DNA of 5,399 nucleotides from Candidatus Methylomirabilota bacterium (GTDB taxonomy: Bacteria > Methylomirabilota > Methylomirabilia > Methylomirabilales > JACQHM01), in NCBI GenBank assembly GCA_016199025.1, contig JACQHM010000164.1:1-5399 (forward strand), given 5' to 3'. Numbering within the stretch: position 1 is the first letter of the stretch; every line of letters begins with the position of its first letter. Shown piece after piece: positions 1 to 5,187 of the stretch. The notes under the pieces were generated by a model that worked only from the letters and a program-made list of their open reading frames with translations, made no database searches and was not told the origin of the DNA. A program made the position numbers and the translations under genes.

Positions 1-139
1 CATCAATGCCGGCAAGGCGGTCTTCCAAGTCGAATACTCTCTGCCACGACGCCTGTTCTGCCCCCGGGCCAACAGGATGAACTTCAACTCGATGAAGAAG
101 CATCTCAGCCTGGATGCCTGGCGAAAGCCATGCCGCTAA
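1..139 (+). CDS. GH114/TM1410-like glycoside hydrolase, C-terminal fragment
   Basis: Only the last 45 codons and the TAA stop are present; the reading frame starts at base 2 and is open to the left edge. The tail has the pattern AGKAVFQVEY, then FCPRAN, then a motif like NFNSMKKHLSLDAWRKPC. This matches my recollection of the C-terminus of GH114-type proteins (endo-alpha-1,4-polygalactosaminidase/TM1410-like TIM-barrel enzymes), which typically end in a Cys-Pro-x-Ala-Asn segment and a Leu-Asp-Ala-Trp-Arg segment. The two cysteines (fragment residues 20 and 44) could form a disulfide, which fits the secreted location usual for this family. Members act on galactosamine-containing polysaccharides, but substrate cannot be inferred from this tail. 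It is separated from the next gene by 136 bases that hold a new promoter, so it is probably not part of the iron module. Family assignment rests on a short fragment. Confidence 0.65.
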   Translation, partial: INAGKAVFQVEYSLPRRLFCPRANRMNFNSMKKHLSLDAWRKPCR

Positions 140-213
140 GCATCCTGCCTGGAGCAAAAAAAGGGTAGGTCTTCAGGCTTGAGATGCATGTTCGGATGCA
201 GCGAACTTTTTGC

Positions 214-242
214 TTGACAAGGGGCTTTTAGCAGTATATCTT
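214..242 (+). promoter_or_regulatory. Probable sigma-70 promoter of the Fur-family gene
   Basis: A perfect -35 hexamer TTGACA lies at 214-219, followed after 17 bases by TATCTT at 237-242 (4 of 6 matches to TATAAT). An alternative, TATATC at 235-240, has a 15-base spacer. Transcription would begin near 249-250, inside the Fur-type operator at 242-262, which leaves a short leader before the start codon at 276. The placement is inferred from sequence only. Confidence 0.6.
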
Positions 243-262
243 GAAATTGAAATTCAGTTTCA
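242..262 (+). promoter_or_regulatory. Fur-type operator upstream of the Fur-family gene
   Basis: This is a 21-base palindrome centred on 252. Its left arm is TGAAATTGAA and its right arm TTCAGTTTCA; 9 of the 10 arm positions are complementary. The TGAAA/TTTCA outer arms and TGA/TCA inner parts fit the AT-rich, interleaved inverted-repeat layout of Fur boxes. It abuts the -10 element and covers the likely transcription start, so a bound repressor would block initiation. That fits iron-dependent autoregulation. It shares 16 of 21 positions with the site at 812-832. Confidence 0.7.
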
Positions 263-275
263 TCTGAGGAGCTGA

Positions 276-758
276 ATGTCTGAGAAATTCATCCATTTTA
301 GAAAGTTTCTTGCCGAACGGGGCTATAAGACGACGAGGCAGCGGGACCTGATCGCGAGGACACTCTTTCAATCCGGGCGCCATATCAGCGTTGAAGAACT
401 CTATCAGCATGTGCGAAAACAGGACCCGCGAATCGGCCTGGTGACGGTCTACCGGACCTTAAAGCTCCTGATGGAGGCAGGCCTGGTGGAGGAGCGGCAT
501 TTCGGGGAAGGGCATACCCTGTATGAGGAAGGGCTCCGTGAACACCACGACCATCTGATCTGTACCCATTGTGGCAAGATTGTAGAATTCGAAAATCATA
601 TCATCGAGGGCCTCCAGGAGGAGGTCGCGAAGAAGTACGGCTTCATTATCCTCTCCCATAAACATGAGCTCTACGGCCTCTGCGAAACGTGCCAACCCTC
701 TACTCCCCAAGGCAGGCCCCATGAGAACCTGACCACTCTGCCCGTCTCTTCCGCCTGA
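276..758 (+). CDS. fur: Fur-family metalloregulator, probably the ferric uptake regulator
   Basis: This 160-residue protein has the standard Fur layout. The N-terminal winged helix has its recognition region at about residues 54-62 (GLVTVYRTL, matching the family's TVYRTL). The C-terminal dimerisation and metal-binding domain begins near residue 85. The residues expected to bind metal are all present: H36, E84, the HHDH cluster at 90-93, E104, E111 and H128. Two CxxC pairs, C96/C99 and C136/C139, should form the structural zinc site. Length is only slightly above the usual 140-150 residues, because of a short Pro/Ser-rich tail after C139. The ATG at 276 is supported by GAGGAG at 266-271. Palindromic operators precede this gene and the neighbouring FTR1 gene, so an iron-sensing Fur is more likely than Zur or PerR, though PerR cannot be excluded by residues alone. 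It would repress iron uptake genes when Fe(II) is abundant. Codon use resembles its neighbours. Confidence 0.9.
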   Translation: MSEKFIHFRKFLAERGYKTTRQRDLIARTLFQSGRHISVEELYQHVRKQDPRIGLVTVYRTLKLLMEAGLVEERHFGEGHTLYEEGLREHHDHLICTHCGKIVEFENHIIEGLQEEVAKKYGFIILSHKHELYGLCETCQPSTPQGRPHENLTTLPVSSA

Positions 759-811
759 GTGGTTTTCAATAGCACCCCGATTTTAGAAAAAAGAGTATCT
801 TGTCATGTCTT

Positions 812-832
812 TGAAAATGACTTTCATCTTCA
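812..832 (+). promoter_or_regulatory. Fur-type operator upstream of the FTR1 permease gene
   Basis: This 21-base palindrome is centred on 822, with arms TGAAAATGAC and TTCATCTTCA. It extends by one further T-A pair on each side (811 and 833), and 9 of 11 arm positions are complementary. It closely matches the operator before the regulator gene. A weak promoter may underlie it: TTGTCA at 800-805, then TTTCAT at 822-827 after 16 bases, which would put the operator over the -10. Another possible pair is TTCTCA at 834-839 with TATCCT at 857-862 after 17 bases. I cannot choose between them. Either way the site is well placed to repress the FTR1 gene when iron is plentiful. Confidence 0.75.
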
Positions 833-843
833 ATTCTCAACAG

Positions 844-881
844 ACCTGAAGTCGAATATCCTTTGTCGGACACCTGAAGTC
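844..881 (+). repeat. Direct repeat of a 10-mer in the FTR1 leader
   Basis: ACCTGAAGTC occurs at 844-853 and again at 872-881, exactly 28 bases apart. Both copies lie between the Fur-type operator and the Shine-Dalgarno sequence of the FTR1 gene (AAGGGGGG, 883-890). The repeat is exact, but its function is unknown. It could be a second regulator site or chance. Confidence 0.4.
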
Positions 882-894
882 TAAGGGGGGAACA

Positions 895-1752
895 ATGCTC
901 GCCGGGATGCTGATTACGATCCGTGAAGGCTTGGAAGCGTTCCTGATCACGGGGGTCCTTCTAGGCTACCTGAAAAAGAGCGGACAGGTCACGATGAACC
1001 GGTATGTCTGGGGCGGCACCATTACAGGGGTTCTCTTCAGTATCGCCCTCGCGTTGGGGTTTCAAGCCCTCGCCATCCAGTTCGAGGGGGCCTCGGCCGC
1101 CATCTTCGAGGCTTCCGCCTCGGTCCTTGCGATCCTGATCTTAAGCTATATGATCCTCTGGATGCAGAGGCAATCCAGGACCCTCAAGACTGAGATCGAG
1201 GCCAAGGCGGGCCTGGCAATCAGTAGCGGCCAGATCTTCGCCCTGGCGATGCTGGCCTTCGTCACCGTCCTCCGGGAAGGTCTGGAGACCGCCGTCTTCT
1301 TGACCGCCCTCACCACAAGGGCCTCCGCTCAAAACCCCCTCCCAGGGGCGATGCTCGGCCTCGTGGCGGCCGCCGCCATCGCCTACCTCTACTTCGCCAC
1401 CACGGTGAAGCTCAACCTCCGGAGGTTTTTCATCGGTACGGGGTTCCTCCTGATCTTCATCGCCGCCGGGCTCTCGGCCCATACCTTCATGGCTTTACAC
1501 GAACTGGGCTTTCCCCCCATCATCCATAAGCTGTGGAGCACCAAGTGGCTCATCGACAGCGAGAGCCTGACCGGTCGCCTCCTCCACGCCTTCCTGGGCT
1601 ATCATGACGAGCCGACGCTGATGGAGGCCATGGCCTATTGGGGGTATCTGGGGATCATGGGGACCGCCTTCTGGAGGGCAATAAGGGAGACAACAGGCCG
1701 TCCATCGACCCGGGCAGAAGCAAGGGTCGTGGCAGGACGAGGATCACGATGA
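895..1752 (+). CDS. FTR1-family high-affinity iron permease
   Basis: This 285-residue polytopic inner-membrane protein carries the two REGLE motifs that define the FTR1/EfeU family, at residues 10-14 in the first membrane helix and 127-131 in the fourth. The glutamates of these motifs are thought to bind and pass iron. I place seven likely membrane segments at about 4-24, 37-60, 68-90, 113-137, 150-168, 178-198 and 243-262, with a hydrophilic loop between the last two. Length is close to that of EfeU (about 276). The C-terminal tail of about 22 residues is basic and poorly conserved in character. The ATG at 895 is preceded by AAGGGGGG with a 4-base gap. A Fur-type operator lies upstream. FTR1 proteins normally need a redox or periplasmic partner (Fet3 in yeast; EfeO/EfeB or P19 in bacteria). 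None is visible here; a flavoprotein and ApbE are encoded downstream instead. No efe symbol is given because the efeOB partners are absent. Confidence 0.93.
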   Translation: MLAGMLITIREGLEAFLITGVLLGYLKKSGQVTMNRYVWGGTITGVLFSIALALGFQALAIQFEGASAAIFEASASVLAILILSYMILWMQRQSRTLKTEIEAKAGLAISSGQIFALAMLAFVTVLREGLETAVFLTALTTRASAQNPLPGAMLGLVAAAAIAYLYFATTVKLNLRRFFIGTGFLLIFIAAGLSAHTFMALHELGFPPIIHKLWSTKWLIDSESLTGRLLHAFLGYHDEPTLMEAMAYWGYLGIMGTAFWRAIRETTGRPSTRAEARVVAGRGSR

Positions 1753-1861
1753 TGGAGACCTTCCCGGAGAGCCAAGCCAGGAGGATGGAAAACATGCATT
1801 AAGGGACCATGGAAAAGGGATGAGAAGGAGGGAACGGTAAGAAGAGGGCCTCACAAAGAAA

Positions 1862-1908
1862 AGCGGCTCCACCGATCACGAGCGTGGCGGCCGGACGGTG
1901 GAACCGCT
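1862..1908 (+). repeat. 13-base inverted repeat (stem-loop)
   Basis: AGCGGCTCCACCG at 1862-1874 pairs with CGGTGGAACCGCT at 1896-1908. There are 12 Watson-Crick pairs and one G-U wobble (in the + strand RNA, C1867/A1903 is the mismatch, with the wobble seen when the minus strand is read). The loop is 21 bases. On the + strand it is followed by a run of C, so it does not look like an intrinsic terminator. Read on the minus strand it is followed by TTTTCTTT and would resemble one, but no minus-strand gene is supported. It may shape or stabilise the transcript between the two genes. Confidence 0.55.
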
Positions 1909-1913
1909 CCCCC

Positions 1914-2049
1914 CCTTGAGAGGTCGGAGCGCTCCTTTCCCCCCAAGGCGAGCAAAAGAAGCTTATCAGGTTTCGCCAAGGGGGTCAAGGGGATGCCCCG
2001 GCTGTCTCTCAAGGTCCAAAAACCTCTCTTGGATATCAAGAAAGGAGGG
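1914..2049 (+). promoter_or_regulatory. Candidate structured RNA leader of the porin gene
   Basis: An outer helix can form between CCTTGAGAG (1914-1922) and CTCTCAAGG (2006-2014), nine exact pairs. It encloses a hairpin of 1940-1944 with 1980-1984 and 1947-1951 with 1973-1977 (five plus five pairs around an AA/AA internal loop), and a short hairpin GGGG-ATG-CCCC at 1989-1999. Just downstream, ACCTCT (2022-2027) can pair either with AGGT (2012-2015), which overlaps the outer helix, or with GGAGG of the Shine-Dalgarno (2044-2048). These alternatives are mutually exclusive, as in translational RNA switches. Against this, the C-run at 1909-1915 can also pair with CAAGGGGG (1977-1984) or TCAAGGGG (1985-1992), so part of the complementarity may reflect C-rich and G-rich composition. 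I recognise no known riboswitch class. Confidence 0.35.
2041..2049 (+). promoter_or_regulatory. Strong Shine-Dalgarno sequence fixing the porin start
   Basis: AAAGGAGGG is an almost ideal ribosome binding site, four bases before the ATG at 2054. That ATG opens directly into a signal peptide, so it is preferred over the upstream in-frame GTG at 1898. Confidence 0.85.
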
Positions 2050-2053
2050 ACCC

Positions 2054-3580
2054 ATGAGGCAGCTTGTCCCCATGATTCTTGTTCTGTGGCTTCTCGGCCC
2101 CCTCCCGACTCGCGGGGCGACCCTGGAGGAGCTGGAGGACCAGGTCAAGGCGCTGAACGAGAAGATCGAACAGATGAAACGTGAACAAGAGGAATCGAAG
2201 AAGGCCGAGGCGGAGCCGGCCGAGGAAGAACGTCGTCCGTTCTTTCAAGAGGCCCTGGAACGGGTGAAGGTGGGAGGCTACGGCTCGATCCGGTTCGAGT
2301 CCAACACCCTTGACGAGGTGGGGAACACCTTCACCTTCAGGCGGTTCGTCCTGACCACGGATGCCGCCCCCGCCGACCGACTGAAGACATACTTTGAGCT
2401 GGAGTTTGAACGGTTCCAGGTCTTGGAGGTGGAGCGGACCACGGCGCCCGCCGAAGGCGGGCTCAAGGTGCAGCAGGCCGTCGAGGCCACGCCCGGCTCC
2501 GAGATCGCCATCGAGCAGGCCTGGGTCCAGTACGACATCAACGATTGGCTGAAATTCCGGGGAGGGGCGGTTCTGGTCCCCTTAGGCCGCTTCAACATCC
2601 GCCACGATGACAACCTCTGGGCCCTTCCCCGACGCTCCTTGGTGGATCGGGGCGTCCCTGTTCTCCCGATCCCTGCTGCCTGGCCCGAGCTGGGGATGGG
2701 CTTCACCGGTGATCTGGCCGGTGGAAAGTTAGGGCGGCTGAACTATGAACTCTACGTCATGAACGGCGCCACCCTCGACGCCGAGGTGGAGGAGATCATC
2801 CAAACCAGGGAGGGGAAACGGGACAAGCTGGAGGCGGAGGTGGAGCTTCGGCCCGGCCGGGGGACAGCCCAACTGGATACCAAGGATGGAAAGGCGGTAG
2901 GGACCCGTGTGGCCTGGACCCCCCTCCTCGGCCAGGAGCTTGGTGCCTCCCTCTACTGGGGCCGGTATACGCCGGGCTTCCTGGACGATGAGAAGCTCCT
3001 CTCCTTTGGCCTCGATGGGCTTTTCTCCCTGGGTCCCTTCGAGCTGGAGTGGGAATACGTCAATACGAACTTCAGCAATGTGGGGGACGTCGCCACAAGC
3101 ATCGCCCGGGTTGCAAGGGAGCAGGCCGTGGAGATCGAGAAGGTGGATAGCCCTGACCTGGAGGTAGAGATCGAGTACGAATTGGCCCAGCTCGCGAAGA
3201 CGAAACACGGCTACTGGCTGGAGCTTCGACGCCGGTTCTGGCCGGCGTTCCTCAAGAACACCTTCCTGGGGAAGCCCTTTGAGAACCCCCAGTTCGTCGC
3301 CGTGGCCCGCTGGGAGCAGGCCTTCCTCGATGACCGCGTGACCCATGTGGATTTCACCGGGGGGACGATCACCGCCTTCGAAACGGAGGACCGGTGGGTC
3401 AACAGGATTACGGCCGGCCTCGCCTACAAGCCAACCCCCCTCTGGGCCTTCCAACTGGCGTATGAGTACACCTGGACGAACCGGGGGAGAAGCCTGGCCG
3501 AGGTGACGAACTTCCTCCCGGCGAAACCGAACGAGGACAAGGCTCACGCCTTCCTCTTCGGGGTCGCCTTCGGCTTCTAA
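2054..3580 (+). CDS. Outer-membrane porin-like beta-barrel protein with N-terminal coiled coil
   Basis: From the ATG at 2054 this is a 508-residue protein. Residues 1-21 form a signal peptide (MRQLVPMILVLWLLGPLP, then a small-residue cleavage region). Residues 24-50 form a coiled coil with hydrophobic positions L24, L27, V31, L34, I38 and M41 in exact 3-4 spacing. From about residue 73 onward the protein is a likely beta-barrel with alternating strands and aromatic girdles. Segments such as FRRFVLTTDA (96-105), EQAWVQYDI (154-162) and the region VPLGRFNIRHDD (175-186) recall porins of the phosphate-selective (OprO/OprP-like) kind. The protein ends in phenylalanine (FGVAFGF), the usual outer-membrane insertion signal. 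Two acidic, probably loop segments (about 240-265 and 355-380) stand out. In this setting it probably admits iron or an iron complex; phosphate should not be inferred from the family name. The next gene starts 18 bases downstream in the same frame, so it is likely in the same transcript. Confidence 0.82.
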   Translation: MRQLVPMILVLWLLGPLPTRGATLEELEDQVKALNEKIEQMKREQEESKKAEAEPAEEERRPFFQEALERVKVGGYGSIRFESNTLDEVGNTFTFRRFVLTTDAAPADRLKTYFELEFERFQVLEVERTTAPAEGGLKVQQAVEATPGSEIAIEQAWVQYDINDWLKFRGGAVLVPLGRFNIRHDDNLWALPRRSLVDRGVPVLPIPAAWPELGMGFTGDLAGGKLGRLNYELYVMNGATLDAEVEEIIQTREGKRDKLEAEVELRPGRGTAQLDTKDGKAVGTRVAWTPLLGQELGASLYWGRYTPGFLDDEKLLSFGLDGLFSLGPFELEWEYVNTNFSNVGDVATSIARVAREQAVEIEKVDSPDLEVEIEYELAQLAKTKHGYWLELRRRFWPAFLKNTFLGKPFENPQFVAVARWEQAFLDDRVTHVDFTGGTITAFETEDRWVNRITAGLAYKPTPLWAFQLAYEYTWTNRGRSLAEVTNFLPAKPNEDKAHAFLFGVAFGF

Positions 3581-3598
3581 GACTCACTTGTAGAACGT

Positions 3599-4180
3599 AT
3601 GCTCACGAGGCGAAGGTTTCTCCTGGCCCTCGTCGGCCAGACCATCCTGGGATGGGCGAAGAACCTCTTCGCCCAGACCGGCGTCTTCCTGACGGAGCAG
3701 GAGGCGCCTGAGGCGGTCTTCCCCGAGGCCACAGCCTTCGAGCGCCAGGTCATCAAGGCGACGCCGGAGCTTCGGGAGAAGATGCAAGCCCTCATGGGGA
3801 AGTTCAAGCCGTCGATCTGGGAGGATGCTTACACCACCTTCCTTGCCAAGAAGGGAGGGGAGTTTCTGGGGTACGCCGTCATCGTCGAGGAGATTGGGAA
3901 GCACCGGCCCATCACGTTCGTCGTCGGCATCCAACCGGACCACAAAGTCCACGATGTTGCCATCATGGTCTTCCGGGAGCCCTACGGCGGGCAGGTCAAG
4001 GAGCGGATCTTTCTAAAACAGTATCGCGGGAAGTCGGTCACTGAGTCCTTCCTCCCCTTCCAAAGCGTGAGAAGCGTCGCCGGGGCGACCCTTTCGATCC
4101 ATGCCCTTGCCCGGGGGATCAAGAAGGCGGCTGCCCTCGTCCAGGCCGTGTATCAAGAAGGGAAGGAGGGAGGCTGGTGA
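3599..4180 (+). CDS. Tat-type exported FMN-binding-domain protein
   Basis: This 193-residue protein starts with a twin-arginine-like signal: TRRRFLLAL at residues 3-11 fits the (S/T)RRxFLK pattern, and a cleavage site is plausible after A25. A C-terminal FMN-binding domain of the NqrC/RnfG type occupies about residues 85-183. It ends in AGATLS followed by an Ala-rich helix, where the family has S/T-G-A-T. T164 is the expected residue for phosphoester attachment of FMN, carried out by ApbE, which is encoded next. The protein probably transfers electrons outside the cytoplasm; iron reduction or oxidation for FTR1 is an inference from context. The usual Asp six residues before the Thr is Arg here (R158), and the Ser/Thr three before it is Ala (A161). 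The ATG has no clear Shine-Dalgarno sequence and sits 18 bases after the porin stop in the same frame, so translation may depend on coupling. No other start codon lies between. Confidence 0.83.
   Translation: MLTRRRFLLALVGQTILGWAKNLFAQTGVFLTEQEAPEAVFPEATAFERQVIKATPELREKMQALMGKFKPSIWEDAYTTFLAKKGGEFLGYAVIVEEIGKHRPITFVVGIQPDHKVHDVAIMVFREPYGGQVKERIFLKQYRGKSVTESFLPFQSVRSVAGATLSIHALARGIKKAAALVQAVYQEGKEGGW
4163..4169 (+). promoter_or_regulatory. Shine-Dalgarno sequence supporting the GTG start of apbE
   Basis: AAGGAGG lies seven bases before GTG at 4177, inside the end of the flavoprotein gene. It supports GTG over the in-frame ATG at 4264, which would cut into the conserved MGT motif region. Confidence 0.8.
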
Positions 4181-5187
4181 TCTTGCCAAGGCTCCAACCG
4201 ATCTTCCCGCGCTTTCTCAGGAAGGTGTTTGCCCCCAGGCCCATCCAGGAGATCCATTACGTCATGGGCACCCTGTTGGACATCGCCCTCTTCGGCGTGG
4301 AACCAGCCATGGGAAGGACGCTCCTTCGGCGGTGCTTTCGAGAGGCGAAGAGACTGGAGCACCTCTTGAGCGCTCATGACGAGGAGAGTGCCTTAAGCCG
4401 GTTGAACCGGATGGCTGGCCGAGGGCCGGTGGAGGTGGAGAAAGACCTCTTTGCCCTCCTCCAGGTTGCCGCAGGTTCTTGGGAGGAAACGGGAGGGGCC
4501 TTCGACATCACCTCCGGGCCCCTCATCGATCTTTGGGAGAAGGCTGCCCTGGATGACCAGGAACCGGACGGGGATTGCTTGACAGCGGCCCTGGGAAAAG
4601 TCGGACCAAAGAACCTCCGCCTCCTTGATGGCACGGCGGAACTTCTCTTAAAAGGGATAAGGCTGGACCTCGGCGGGATCGGCAAAGGACACGCCGTCGA
4701 GAGGATCGTCGGGCTTCTAAAAGAGGCAGGTGTCCAGCATGCCCTGGTGAACTTTGGGGAGAGCAGCCTCTTTGCCCTCGGTTCCCCTCCCAGGGAAGAG
4801 GCGTGGCGGATCGCCATTAAAGGGATGAATGAAGGGGAATGGATTGGAAGCGTGGCCTTCAGCGATCGGACCCTATCGGTTTCAGGGAGCTACGGGCGTT
4901 CCCTCGAGATCCAGGGGAGGCGTTACGGGCATATCCTGGACCCTCGGACCGGCCGCCCCCTGGAACGCGAGCTGCTGTCCGTCGTCCTCGGACCTTCTGC
5001 CACCGAGGCCGAGGCCTTCTCCACAGCCCTCCTGATCCTTGACAGGGAGGAAGGGCTCGCCCTTCTCGAACGCCACCCCCAGTTGGAGGGGATGATCGTC
5101 AACGAAGGGAGAATCGCCATGACCCCGCGTTTCACCAGAGAGACCCGGTTCGAACCTTTCGACAGCGAGATGGGGAGGACGTCTTGA
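4177..5187 (+). CDS. apbE: ApbE-type FAD:protein FMN transferase
   Basis: This 336-residue protein has the ApbE signature in order: VMGT at 29-32, HDEESALSRLNR at 67-78, GGAFDITSGPL at 106-116, LDLGGIGKG at 163-171, NFGESS at 192-197, SVSGSYGR at 234-241, GHILDPRTG at 251-259 and TEAEAFSTAL at 276-285. The enzyme splits FAD and attaches FMN to a threonine of target flavoproteins, using Mg2+. The flavoprotein encoded just upstream is the obvious target; the genes overlap by 4 bases (GTGA). Many bacterial ApbEs are periplasmic lipoproteins. Here the first 25 residues are basic and proline-containing, with no lipobox or good hydrophobic core, so the enzyme may be cytoplasmic. Position 279 is Glu where the family usually has the Asp of the Mg2+ site (AD-x-x-ST pattern). 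Otherwise the catalytic core appears complete. Confidence 0.92.
   Translation: MILPRLQPIFPRFLRKVFAPRPIQEIHYVMGTLLDIALFGVEPAMGRTLLRRCFREAKRLEHLLSAHDEESALSRLNRMAGRGPVEVEKDLFALLQVAAGSWEETGGAFDITSGPLIDLWEKAALDDQEPDGDCLTAALGKVGPKNLRLLDGTAELLLKGIRLDLGGIGKGHAVERIVGLLKEAGVQHALVNFGESSLFALGSPPREEAWRIAIKGMNEGEWIGSVAFSDRTLSVSGSYGRSLEIQGRRYGHILDPRTGRPLERELLSVVLGPSATEAEAFSTALLILDREEGLALLERHPQLEGMIVNEGRIAMTPRFTRETRFEPFDSEMGRTS
5172..5179 (+). promoter_or_regulatory. Shine-Dalgarno sequence supporting a TTG start
   Basis: GGGGAGGA lies four bases before TTG at 5184. No ATG or GTG in that frame lies close by, so the site decides in favour of the rare TTG start. Confidence 0.7.

Larger units (their letters stand above)
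1753..2053 (+). other. Non-coding gap rich in inverted repeats between FTR1 and porin genes
   Basis: I see no credible gene in these 301 bases. The first hundred bases are purine-rich and unstructured to the eye. From about 1862 on the stretch is dense in complementary segments, described in separate entries, ending in the porin's Shine-Dalgarno sequence. There is no recognisable Fur box, no convincing -35/-10 pair, and no hairpin followed by a U-run on the + strand. The porin is therefore either cotranscribed with FTR1 through this leader or has a promoter I cannot recognise. Confidence 0.6.

Noticed and set aside
147..178. Hairpin GCCTGGAG/CTTCAGGC as a terminator after the GH114-like gene
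   Set aside because: The stem is eight pairs with a wobble, the loop is long, and no T-run follows. It is not convincing as an intrinsic terminator.
1752..1802. Sixteen-codon open frame overlapping the FTR1 stop
   Set aside because: Too short, with no recognisable product or ribosome site of its own; an ATGATG overlap can arise by chance.
1926..1935. Palindrome GGAGCGCTCC as an operator or terminator
   Set aside because: It is a ten-base GC-rich palindrome with no loop and only TTTCC after it. Such sequences are common at this base composition.
1851..2039. Minus-strand open frame in the gap between FTR1 and porin
   Set aside because: 62 codons with no recognisable domain. It runs through the inverted repeats, and its composition is explained by the structured leader.
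1898..2053. N-terminal extension of the porin from an in-frame GTG
   Set aside because: It would add 52 Pro/Arg/Ser-rich residues before an obvious signal peptide. It lacks a ribosome binding site, whereas ATG 2054 has an excellent one. The extension also overlaps the inverted repeats.
2729..3547. Long minus-strand open frame (272 codons) opposite the porin
   Set aside because: It is a shadow of a GC-rich coding region: low-complexity composition, no ribosome site, no domain, and it lies fully opposite a convincing gene.
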